Shown here one piece after another: positions 1-8,900 of a DNA stretch of 10,009 nt (its first letter is position 1; each line of letters opens with the position of its first letter). The translations under genes were made by a program, and so were the position numbers. Source of the stretch: Hymenopellis radicata (Eukaryota; Basidiomycota; Agaricomycetes; Agaricales; Physalacriaceae); the NCBI GenBank assembly GCA_015501595.1, contig JADNRX010001402.1, positions 1-10,009 of the forward strand. The letters run 5' to 3'. The notes beneath the pieces were generated by a model. The model made no database searches. It was not told the DNA's origin and worked only from the letters and a program-made list of their open reading frames with translations.

Positions 1-360
1 CGTCACTGGGACAAATGCTCTCTTACGCCCTTCTTGACCTCCGATGGCATCCTGGTGTCCTACGATGATCCCCAGTCTATCAAGATGAAAGGCGCGTATG
101 CGAAGAAGCATGGGATGCTGGGGTTGGGGATGTGGGATATTCACGCTGACACGGAGGATTGGGCATTGATGAAGGCGGCTAGGGAGGGATTAGGAATTTC
201 GGATTCTTCCGGAGATCGCCGACTCGGGGTACAGACGAAGATGATACGACACTCGCAGACGATGACACAGCAGGAGATCAGTGGCGGAACGGGCGAAGTG
301 ACAGTACGACTACCGAGGGTGCCACTGATACTGGCGGTGATCCTGCCGATGATCAAGTAG
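1..360 (+). CDS. GH18 chitinase, C-terminal end (partial at 5')
   Basis: The frame is open from base 1, so the gene starts upstream of the window. The visible part matches the end of the glycoside hydrolase family 18 barrel. It reads TPFL, then VSYDDPQSIKMKGAYAKK, then GMLGLGMWDIHADT, the last beta strand carrying the conserved aromatic residue at the base of the substrate cleft, followed by DWALMKAAREGLGI. By family knowledge GH18 enzymes hydrolyse beta-1,4 bonds in chitin; the catalytic DxxDxDxE motif would lie outside the window. After about residue 66 the family match ends and the frame runs through a low-quality tail to a stop at 358-360. A one-base shift near 190-230 would instead give a strongly acidic Asp/Thr/Gly tail ending at 363-365. 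The family call is secure; the exact C-terminus is not. Confidence 0.8.
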   Translation, partial: RHWDKCSLTPFLTSDGILVSYDDPQSIKMKGAYAKKHGMLGLGMWDIHADTEDWALMKAAREGLGISDSSGDRRLGVQTKMIRHSQTMTQQEISGGTGEVTVRLPRVPLILAVILPMIK

Positions 361-365
361 TGTAG

Positions 366-1059
366 GGAGGCAGTAGGCCTTGCTAATAAGACTATTACCA
401 ATCATTGGTGCCCGCGATGCAGACCATTTGCTGTGCACTCTGCTTGCTCCGAGTCTGTCATACATTACGCGTGATAAATGCGCACGGACTCAAAGAAGGG
501 GACAAATACTGGACAATAGGGTAAACAAGAATAAACACTGTTGGGGGGTGAGTGGCACAATGTGAGAAGAAGAATGGCATCCCAGCGATTATTGGTAATA
601 CTGGCTCATCAGACATGCAGAGCCTTCCCCCTAAGCTGTGCGTGGGCGGCAGTTCCCCCGGCGGGGCCTTTGCCGCATATTGTTAACAACAGCGCTGAAT
701 ACCACAAGTCACTGCCAGGAGAAGTTGAACTTGAAGTGAGTGAAGGTCTTAGGTGTACGCAGCTGTAGTATACCTCCTTGAAGAACAATCCTCAATATCT
801 AGAAAACCTAGAAAGCGCACAGAAGAGGATCCAATACCCAGCATAGTAGAGTGCCACTTCCCCACTCCGGGGTACCTACTAGTCTGGAATTCTGATATGC
901 GACAATGGCCATGATATTCTAGTTCCCCAATTCCAGAAAGGAAGATTCTACATCCCTTGGTAGGACCCGGATGTGGCTGCTCCTGCTCCAATTGCAGTAC
1001 TCTAGGACCACTGTCGACGGCATTCTCGTAGAACGCGGAAGTGCTTCCGGAGAAATCTG
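366..1059. other. Intergenic stretch with no supported gene
   Basis: This region follows the chitinase stop. Short ORFs exist (for example 541-768 on the plus strand and 749-991 on the minus strand), but none has a recognisable domain, a convincing start context or splice-linked neighbours. I find no tRNA, long repeat or transposon terminal structure. It probably holds the chitinase 3' UTR and spacer DNA. Confidence 0.4.
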
Positions 1060-1366
1060 TTAATGAATTGATCGGCCTCGATACGGCATTTGCCGGTTAA
1101 ACGTTGACCTTCCCTCAAGGTCTCCAAACGCAAATCCGGCCTCATCTCGTGCCTGTTTCTTCAGGCGAATGAACTCGGAAAGCTTTTTATCTGTCTTCAA
1201 GTAAATCTTCCTTCAAGATGCACGAGGGCGGAAAATATCGTTATGGGCAGCCACTCGTCGCTTTCTGCCGCCGCGCTACAATATCCATCTCACTGAATTC
1301 ATCCCCGACTTGAATTGCCTTCCAACTTGTTATGGCCCTGAGGGACAATAGAATGATGGGTGACAT
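1060..1366 (-). CDS. Possible small minus-strand gene or gene remnant
   Basis: An ATG at 1366-1364 in an A-rich context (adenine at -3) opens a 41-codon frame starting MSPIILLSLRAITSWKA and ending at 1241. A second 50-codon open frame runs from 1212 to 1060 and contains KKLSEFIRLKKQARDEAG and FAFGDLEGRSTFNRQMPYRG. A candidate intron with a GT donor near 1250 and an ACAG acceptor about 64 nt downstream could join them in frame. A second overlapping frame here, starting MRPDLRLETL, also looks coding-like, so frame choice alone is not decisive. I recognise no family. The start lies 183 bp from, and divergent to, the start of the zinc-finger gene. This is a weak call and may be chance or a decayed gene. 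Confidence 0.2.
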
Positions 1367-1549
1367 TATTTATTGTCGTCCCAAAATGGCAATGGACGCC
1401 TGCCCTCCCATTGTGCAGTCCCAAAGACCATCGAAAGTGGACGCGACAACATGACCGATAAATAGGCTGTCGACTGCTTTCCTCTCATTCTTCAATTCCT
1501 CAGCAACTGTATCTTCTTCTCCTTCAGCTATTCCGGTACTTGCACCGAC
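1367..1549. promoter_or_regulatory. Upstream region of the zinc-finger gene, pyrimidine-rich
   Basis: The 60 bases before the ATG at 1550 are rich in C and T (CTCTCATTCTTCAATTCC, CTTCTTCTCCTTCAG), like the CT blocks often found just upstream of fungal transcription or translation starts. If the minus-strand ORF at 1366 is real, this would be a shared bidirectional promoter. I see no confident TATA box. Confidence 0.3.
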
Positions 1550-3254
1550 ATGGCCTTTAACTCCGATTCCTCCTCTTTGTCTCAAGACACCAACAACAAC
1601 GAGTGCGTTTATCCCAGCTTTCGGATCTATACTCAATGTATTAACTCTGCGCATAGCTCTGATAGTTTCCGGGACTACTCGGACTCGACCTTGGACGCGT
1701 TCCTTGCGTCGCATTACACGAAACCGTGCGGCGGGTTTCTCCTACTCTACCCTTTTAATAATATTCAAGGCCTACAGGATGCCCTCGGAAAACCTTGACC
1801 CGCTCCAAGCTCCCGGCGCAGACGATTTTCGCACTCCGATTGACCTGAGTGCGTTTTTCAAGGATTACAAGTATGTTCATTCTGCCTGAACGTTACAATA
1901 TCGTGAATTTAACCCATATTCAGCCCACTCACCGATTTTGCGGCGCCCTTGAATTCCCCAGAACTGCCAAAGTATGTTTACACCTTGCAAACACTCTACA
2001 CTTCTCTTACCTTGCCACCGCAGGATCGACACCTCACTGGTGGATCTCAACCCTCAAGACACCACCGACACCGACACAGACTATCCAGCTCAACCTGATT
2101 TCGGTAGCGGCGCGTCGTACGTTGCATTCCCTTACTTTCGGTTATGAGTCTTTCCTGACCCGTCTTCTTTCCGTGTAGCTACTACCAGCCTCAGCCCTTT
2201 GACGTTGGAGATCAAGTGTCCACCACCTCCTACGACGAAAACACACTCCCCTCCTATGTCAACCAAGCATACAACTCTGTCTACGACGTAAACCAGCCGT
2301 TCTCTTCTGTCGCTCCGCTCCCGAGTCAACTTGATTTCACCCAGCCCGCCGACTTCAAATCTGTTGCACCGTACGTCCCCAAGCGGGGGGTTCATTTGCC
2401 GCGGCCTGGCCTTTGGCATGGTCCGATCAATTCCCTTCAACCCCTACTCCGGCGACTATGCCAAAGTTGCCTTCAGGTTCAAACGATTTAGCTCCCTCAA
2501 CTCATACATCTTCTACCTCTCCAGAGGTCGAATCCGCTCCCTCCGTCCCGCTGGCTCACTCGTCTTTGGGATCTACACGTCGGTTAGTCGATATGTTACC
2601 TATGTTCTGCAGCAGATCTCTAATTTAGACCCAGTTCAACCAAAGGAAAGTTAAAAACCCAGGAACCTCACGCCTCAGCTAGGAATAAGCGGGCAAAATG
2701 CTCGATTCCGTCCGCCCCGAGTGGACTTAACCCCGCGGTACGCGACTGGTCAGTTTTATGCTTTTTGCTCTTGCATCCCGAACTAATTATTGTTACCCTC
2801 GACAGCCCTCCCGAATACACCACGAGCTCCCTCCCAGCCAGCGGCCTGAACGCCCTCCGCGCGATCTGCCCCAATAGTACCATCACCGATTGTTACAAAC
2901 TCAAGCTGGACTCGCAGGGCTGCTGCGTGCCGGGCTGTCCTGAAGCGCATGTCCCACTATGGCACGCGTGCGGAATTCTGGACACACATGAGAACCGCAT
3001 CCGGAAATCTCAAATCTGGAGGCCCTGGAGCCTAAGAGTGGCAACATCCATAAATGTCCCATCAAGGTCCCATCGGGGAATGCCAGAACGAGTATGGAGG
3101 CCAGTTTGGCAAGCGCTCCTTTAAGAAGCACATCGAGAACAAGCATGTCGATATGCATGTTCTCTGCCCATTCTGCTTGTCGAGACAGGCGGTGCAGGAG
3201 AACATCGGGCGCCATTTCGAGAGCTGCAAGGCTTTGCACCCGGCCCCTGCTTAG
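1550..3254 (+). CDS. Multi-exon protein with C-terminal Cys/His zinc-finger-like region, possibly disrupted
   Basis: Exons read by splice-phase continuity are 1550-1602, 1657-1725, 1778-1870, 1924-1971, 2024-2116, 2179-2420, 2477-2582, 2629-2748 and 2806 onward, with introns of 46-62 nt and donors such as GTATGT, GTACGT, GTTAGT and GTCAGT. The frame is then continuous from MAFNSDSSSLSQ to about 2967. The first 270 or so residues are low-complexity, rich in Ser, Thr, Pro, Gln and Asp, with a basic patch RNKRAK, typical of a fungal transcription regulator. A Cys-rich segment follows (GCCVPGCPEAH). The last exon in a different frame (3054-3254) reads CQNEYGG, FGKRSFKKHIENKH, then LCPFCLSRQ and IGRHFESC, a finger-like Cys/His pattern, stopping at 3252-3254. 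Joining these pieces needs a weak intron or an indel between 2950 and 3086, so the gene may be a pseudogene or contain sequence errors. A DNA-binding role is inferred only from composition. Confidence 0.6.
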
Positions 3255-3410
3255 ATGAAGTCGAAGATGGCGAAGTGTTTCTGCTATACCATCACAACTC
3301 GTTGCTTCATTTTTTTTTACTTATTACCACTCTCGCATTCAGTATCTCTCTTTCTCTTTTATCACAGTCTGTATCGCTACGATCAGTTTCTTTACCTTTC
3401 AGAGCTCTCT
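3255..3410. other. Pyrimidine-rich 3' flank of the zinc-finger gene
   Basis: This T- and C-rich stretch follows the stop at 3254 and includes an uninterrupted T run near 3310 and CTCTCTTTCTCTTTT. It is probably 3' UTR or spacer. The hydrophobic ORFs across it are products of the base composition. Confidence 0.3.
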
Positions 3411-3470
3411 GGCATCTCACATCTGGCATCCCATCTCGCATCATCTCTCATCTCTTCTTTCTTATCTCAT
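3411..3470 (+). repeat. Imperfect CATCT/ATCTC short tandem repeat
   Basis: About 60 bases are built from degenerate copies of CATCTC and GGCATC (GGCATCTCACATCTGGCATC, then CATCTCGCATCATCTCTCAT). This is a decayed microsatellite in the convergent intergenic region downstream of the zinc-finger gene. No coding role is evident. Confidence 0.55.
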
Positions 3471-4031
3471 TTATGTAGCGTAGACATGGACATGATACAA
3501 TTCAGCACTGTACTTTTACAATCAAGTCGTGGGGGGAATTAACACCTCAGCCTGATTACGCCTTGATCTGCCTAAGGGAGACTCATTAACACAGTTCTAC
3601 CGGGCAAACTGCCTTTCACCTAGGTTGGCTTCATGGTATGGAATGCTCCGCAGCGTACGCTCATATTCCTTCGCTGGGTGAGGGCTGGCCCTCTTCTCAA
3701 TACCCTTGCCAGTATCGAACGCGACAAAAAGAACACTATTTTGCTCGAACATCCGGAGAGCCTGCTGAAGCATCAAGAGATGCTTTTGGTGATGACGAAG
3801 GAACCTGCGGTTGTTTCATCTGTATCGAATGCACTCTGACAAGTTGTTATATCAGGATTCTGATATTTCTCCCTTGACTTTCCTCCGAGCTGCGTATTGG
3901 GGCGGTCACGTCCGGTCATTGCAAGCGCAGTTAGTAGTACATTTCGAGATTATTCTCCTGGTTAGAGCATACAATTTGTATCTATATTTGAATCAGTCTT
4001 GTAATCATCATGTACATGAGCCGCGAGCCAT
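3471..4031. other. Convergent intergenic region with no supported gene
   Basis: It lies between the 3' end of the plus-strand zinc-finger gene and the 3' end of the minus-strand synthetase gene. Two overlapping plus-strand ORFs at 3633-3877 have no recognisable domain and no splice partners. The right half is AT-rich, as expected of 3' flanking DNA. It presumably holds the transcription ends of both neighbours. Confidence 0.4.
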
Positions 4032-6791
4032 CTATGCCGACTTCCCAGAGTCCTCTTTCAAGCTGACTATCCTATTCAGAACGAGATAATCCCCTTGTTT
4101 CCCGACAGCCTCAGCGCCGTCCTCCAAGCACGCAAGCCTCGTATCCTTGTCGACAGCAAAGTACCCAACACGCAATCCCTGGAACCGAATACACTCATTC
4201 CCAATGAGCTGCTCGCTCGATGCATGTGGTGTATCATCATCCGCCGCTACAGGCCCGCTCGCCTTAAGCGCCGCATCAGTCCGCACCTTGCTCTCCTTCT
4301 TAGCCTCAGAGAACATCCGCTTCGCCAGAGACCAGAACCCGACTTCGAGCATCGCATGTCTCTTCACCTCCAGACTATCCGGGTTGATGTCCGAGCGGAA
4401 ATCAGACGGCGGGTTGTCGCTCTTGAACAGCCGGTTGAATATCCTCGTCTCGTCCACTCTGACGGGGCTGCCAGACGCTGGGTGGTCAGCTACCCATTGG
4501 ATGAATGCCTTGGGCTTCTTCACAGCGCCCGAATCCTCCAGCCGGCAGGTCAATTCAACGATCTTCCCGGTTGTCGGGTCCTTCCTGTATGAAGTGCAGG
4601 TAATGGGATATGGCGCTTGGAAAAGGCCAACAGTCTTTCCTGGAGCAAGACGGAAGTAATCTTTAGAGTCTTCCTCTCTGAAATCGTCGGCGTCGATATA
4701 TATTGTACGTGTGAAGGGTATCGTCGTGGTCCCGAGATCTGGAACTTTGGGATGTAGCGGCTTCGTCACCATCGTCACAGAGTCCTCCGGTATGTTCTCG
4801 ATGATAACTTTGAGAGGATCCATGACCATGAGTAACCGCGGCGCGGTTGATTCGAGATATTGACGAACGGTCTGTTCGAAGCGGGAAATTTGGATGTTAG
4901 AGGCCGCGACGGATACACCGAGATCGCCGACGAAAGCTAAGATAGCGCCAGGCGGTATGCCTCGTCGTCTCAAAGCGATGAGAGTGTAGAGCCGAGGGTC
5001 ATCCCAACCGGCAACGAAGCCCTCGTTTACGAGAGCGAGGATTTTGCGCTTGGACATTACGGTGCCCTCAAGACTTAGTCTCCCATATTCCGATTGCCTA
5101 GGCTTGTATACTTCCAGTGCGTCGCAAAGCCAGTCATATGATTGACGAGAGGCAACGAACTCTGTCGTGCATAGCGAATGTCTGAAGCAACGTCAGTGAT
5201 TGCAAGACGTGTACGCAAGTCGCAGACTAACGAGATGTTCTCAAAGCTATCCACTAAGCAGTGAGTGTAGTCGTAAGTAGGGTAGATCTTCCACTTGTCA
5301 CCTGTTCGGTGATGTGGCGTCTCCAATACCCGATACGCTGTTAGATCCCACATCTGAGGATTCCCATCGCTCAAATCCTGTTTCATCCTGAGATTAGCCT
5401 CTTTTGGTTGATACTTTCCGTCTTTCATATTCTTGAACTCGACAAGCGATTCCTCGATGGGACGATCCCGATGGACGCACGCCTTGGGCTGACCATGTCC
5501 TCCACCACGGTCGATCTTTATTTGCTCCTCTAAATCCTGCATTTGAGTATAAAAAATCTTAAAACGTTGATAAACTCACGGGTACAGTGGCAAACATAAG
5601 CCTTGTCGCGTTTTATCAGTTCGACGGCAAGATCATATAATTCGGAGAAGTAGTCGCTGGAGTAGGTGATTTTCCAAGGCTCGAATCCGAGCCATCGAAT
5701 GGTCTCCAGTATACTCTCAAAGTACCGCGCTTCCTCCTTTTCGGGGTTGGTGTCATCGTAACGCAGATAGCATTTGCCACCGTGATGCGCTGCATATCCG
5801 AAGTTGACAAAGATAGCTTTCGAGTGGCCAATGTGAAGATAACCGTTTGGTTCAGGTGGGAAACGCGTCCAGACCGCGCCTTTCGTGGCCGCAAGATGCG
5901 CGTCGCGAAGATGAGGATGGATTTGGGGATTTCCGCCCGGTTTGTGGAGATTGCCTAGGAAGCCTTCCTCGAAGACAGTCTTTTTCGAAGTTTCTGGCGA
6001 GGGAGTATCTATGGGAGCAGCTACCTTGGCCTTGGGTGCCTCCTTCTTTGCCTCCTGATAACGAGTCTCTTGAGCTCTGACGATGTAGGCGTGATGATTG
6101 TACATACTTTGGATTTTCCCTTAGCAGACTCTTTAGGCCCAAACTTGCCCACAAAGATCTGTTCGACGGTGTTCTTGACATCGACAGCACTGGCCCATCG
6201 CAGATCAGGTGTCGAGCGTATTGAGCTGATTACTGCTCCCAGATTGTTCCATCCAGCCACCGCAGTAGTCGATAAGTAAGTTGATACTTTTTCGCCCAGT
6301 TCTTCCGGTGTTATGGTGAATCCTAGATCCGTGTTAGCCCAAAGATGATCCCGATTGCAGTCGTGCCTACCAACGCCACATTCCTTGTCGAATGCTGCAG
6401 CATCGACTGGCGCCGGATGCGCTTCAAGGTATTTGGTCGCAGCTGGATGGATGTAAGATTGAGATGGGCGAATAGGTGGCGACGCACCCGACACCTGATC
6501 CACAGACTTCAGCTTGTCCTCCAAGATCTTGTCAATGATATACTTTTGCTCTGCATCACCAATCGATTCTGATTTCGCCAAGTTCCCGGATAACGCTGCG
6601 ACCAAATTGGCGTGTTTCTCGTCAAGACCGCCCTGGTTGCTGACCAAAGAATATTTCTCAATCAGGTCCTTGAGAATAGCAGCGCTTTTGGGCGATTTGC
6701 CAGCTTCGGCGGCCTTGGCCTGACTGAGGCCCAGTGATTTGAATAGCGATACGAGTGGATTAGACGAATCTGGCTTGCTAGACGGTGCCAT
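4032..6791 (-). CDS. GLN4: Glutaminyl-tRNA synthetase (cytosolic, class I)
   Basis: This enzyme charges tRNA-Gln with glutamine using ATP. Exons on the minus strand are 6791-6108, 6054-5580, 5529-5232 and 5181-4032, with introns of 53, 50 and 50 nt. They sum to 2607 nt, an intact 868-residue protein. Residues 1 to about 190 form the eukaryotic N-terminal appendage ([17 protein letters not shown] onward), followed by a Lys/Ala/Pro linker. The class I catalytic core follows, with the HIGH signature in [15 protein letters not shown] (HIGH at 302-305), [40 protein letters not shown] and the KMSKS-like VMSKR at 527-531, then [10 protein letters not shown] and [10 protein letters not shown]. The C-terminal beta-barrel anticodon-binding domain ends in [13 protein letters not shown] and LNRIVSLKE, as in yeast Gln4. 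The start at 6791 gives the family-like beginning [22 protein letters not shown]. An in-frame ATG at 6851 would add 20 residues. Identification is certain. Confidence 0.97.
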
Positions 6792-6982
6792 CAATTCGAA
6801 GATGGTTGTAAGAGTAAGAGGTGAGTCATCTAGACTCCAAACGCGTCTCATGCCACATTGGGCGTGATATAATGGCCATCAGAAGTTGGGGCGTATTCGA
6901 ACATCTATGTATCGGTGTGCTAGTATCATGTAGAGTATCCAATTAGTGTATTATAGGTCTTGCTTTCTCTACCAGATCTCTA
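6792..6982 (-). promoter_or_regulatory. GLN4: Short intergenic region: lipase 3' end and synthetase promoter
   Basis: Only 191 bases separate the lipase stop from the synthetase ATG, so this interval must hold both the upstream gene's 3' end and the GLN4 promoter. A TATA-like ATTATATC (minus strand, about 6866-6873) sits roughly 80 bases upstream of the ATG. No factor site is assigned. Confidence 0.35.
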
Positions 6983-8677
6983 TTATGAGTGTACAATTGT
7001 ATCCCCCACATCACCCTTAAGTGTTCTCTTAGGTTTCCCATACGCATCCTTCTTCTTCCCAACAACCTCAACTTCCATCGCCCTCGTAGGCTCTAACGCC
7101 AACCGCTCATCGAGACGGCCGTCTAGAAACGCGTCGGAGAGACGCGAGATGGAGTCCATGAACTTCAAGGCGGTCTTTCTTCCAGGTATCAGAGGAAGAA
7201 CAAGGAAATCAGAAAAGTGCGGATGCTGTGATTTCACTGACAGAAGATGAGACTCGCACATTCGGCAAAGAATGCGACATACCGAGTGTAAGCAATTTCG
7301 CCTTCGGCCCCCACGCATTGACTACACTCGTCAGTCGTTCAAAGTGCTCGTCCCAAAGAGTGAAACCTTGGGAATTTATAACCAGGAGGTCAGGAAGTGA
7401 TTTCGTCTGTTCTTGCGCAGCAAGTGTCTCTTCAGAGGAGGCAGAAGGTGTATCATCCGAAACAACTTTGTAATCGTCGAGAGGCGTAGGCCCGGGAGAA
7501 GGAATTGGGTCGAGCCATGGATCATGTATCAAGGTCTTAGTTACCGGTATCGGCACAGCCCATGAAGGAGGAGGCATGGAGAGGATGTAAAACTACGAAA
7601 TGATGTTAGTTTCGTAAAGCTTTGTTCGAGACCCCAGATTCGCACCATTGTACATCCTCCAAAGGAATGGCCTGCCAAGGCGACATTTCGGGAATGCTCT
7701 ACAAGCGGTTGATCATCACTCGCTGTCCAACTGGACCAATCAATTTCAGAGCTGTCAAGTGTCTCGACCTGGAGGGGATGGCGGCGATGAAGCATGGACA
7801 CAAACGTGTGATACACGGTGTAAACCTCATGCCGACGAAATTCCAACTGGTCTTTCCTCAGTGGTAGATAGATTTCTTCAGATGTCTCCGGTCGCCTATC
7901 TCGCCTGTGAGTTCCTGCGTAGACAGTGGTACATGGATAGCTCACTTCAAGTCCTTTTCCGTCATATAATGTATAACTCTAGATAGGCGCGACCCGCCTT
8001 TATCCCATTCACGCGAGACGCAGCACGGTGACGTGCCATCTCTGTGTTCTATGGCTAAGACGACCCTGCCTGACGCGGCCAATCGTGAACATATTTGACT
8101 GGCAGCGCTTGTGAGAGACAAAGCTACACGGAGTGTAGGCGACTGACCTGTAGGCCGTGCGACTGCCACCAAGTCCATGAGAGAATATAACCAAAGGCCA
8201 AGACTTTTCTTTCGGCTTCAATAGCGGCGCGTTGGAAAACACAGGAATCTACGCGTGCGGGGGGAATCATGACATTGTCGAAAAAAAAAATGAAGCAGAG
8301 CTGGGCTAAACCTTAAGTAGGGCTCCGTAGAGGTATACGATAGGTCGCAAGACCCAGCTTGGAATTGATTCTGCAGTGCTGCGCGTCAGTATGCTCTGTT
8401 CCTTGGGTACGTGTGTTATCCACGCACCTGCAAAGATGACGAAACCCTTCAAGCCTTCGTTCAAAGGCCGCAGCAGCCAATCCACGCCTTTCTGGGGGCC
8501 GGTGGCGACGTTTGCGGGGTAGTAAGCGGTAAAGGCGACCTCATCGAGCACGAGAGCGGGCTGTCCGGGACCCAAAGTTGCAGTGCCAAATGTGACCGAT
8601 GGCTGCACAGGCGTTGCGAACGTCGTAGAGCCCACCGGATATTTGTTGTCCGGGCACTCGGGGAGGGAGAAGAACAT
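6983..8677 (-). CDS. PAF-acetylhydrolase / Lp-PLA2-like phospholipase
   Basis: Members of this alpha/beta-hydrolase family remove short or oxidised sn-2 acyl groups from phospholipids such as platelet-activating factor. Exons on the minus strand are 8677-8428, 8370-8312, 8248-8148, 8098-7946, 7895-7646, 7592-7283 and 7236-6983, with introns of 57, 63, 49, 50, 53 and 46 nt. They total 1377 nt, an intact 458 residues. Family motifs appear in order: PVGSTTFATPV, LVLDEVAFTAYYPA, WPLVIFSHGLGGSRTAYS with the oxyanion region, VVLAIEHRDGTSP, the nucleophile elbow AGHSFGGCTM (Ser265), HDPWLDPIPSPGP (likely acid Asp295) and SQHPHFSDF (His379). The triad is complete, so the enzyme is probably active. 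There is no clear signal peptide from the chosen start, whose MFFSLPE resembles fungal homologues. An ATG at 8722 would add MMGGVVGLLLTPWRT. Substrate preference cannot be read from the sequence. Confidence 0.93.
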
Positions 8678-8900
8678 TGTTCGCCATGGTGTCAACAACA
8701 AACCAACTACTCCTCCCATCATTCTGTCATCATCAATTACTCATCATGATCTACGATTCGGAGCTAGCCATGACGCATGAAGACATTTCTCTTGCGTAGA
8801 ACACGAATAACAGGAAATCAATCATACATACTGTAGTACAGGACAACTCAAAGACGCATCACCCTCTCTTTGACAATGCCTGTCATTTCCAAATCAACGT

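Noticed and set aside
366..1549. tRNA genes or transposon remnants in the gene-poor left part
   Set aside because: I found no B-box-like GGTTCGAATCC, no cloverleaf, and no terminal repeats or transposase-like peptides.
1370..1714. 114-codon minus-strand open frame
   Set aside because: It overlaps exons and introns 1-2 of the plus-strand gene, has no ATG-supported start context I trust and no recognisable domain.
3255..3542. Hydrophobic plus-strand ORFs rich in Phe, Leu and Ser
   Set aside because: The hydrophobicity is a by-product of the T/C-rich and ATCT-repeat DNA. There is no domain or splice partner.
3633..3877. Cys-containing plus-strand ORF that might be a zinc-finger fragment
   Set aside because: The Cys spacing does not form a finger, the two overlapping frames are equally open, and no flanking exon could be found.
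4095..4659. Two long plus-strand ORFs (165 and 170 codons)
   Set aside because: They are antisense to the fourth exon of the glutaminyl-tRNA synthetase gene, whose motifs are unmistakable.
8281..8290. Run of ten A on the plus strand as a possible retroposed poly(A) tail
   Set aside because: It lies inside intron 2 of the lipase gene (a T run on the sense strand near a splice acceptor) with no adjacent insertion or target-site duplication.
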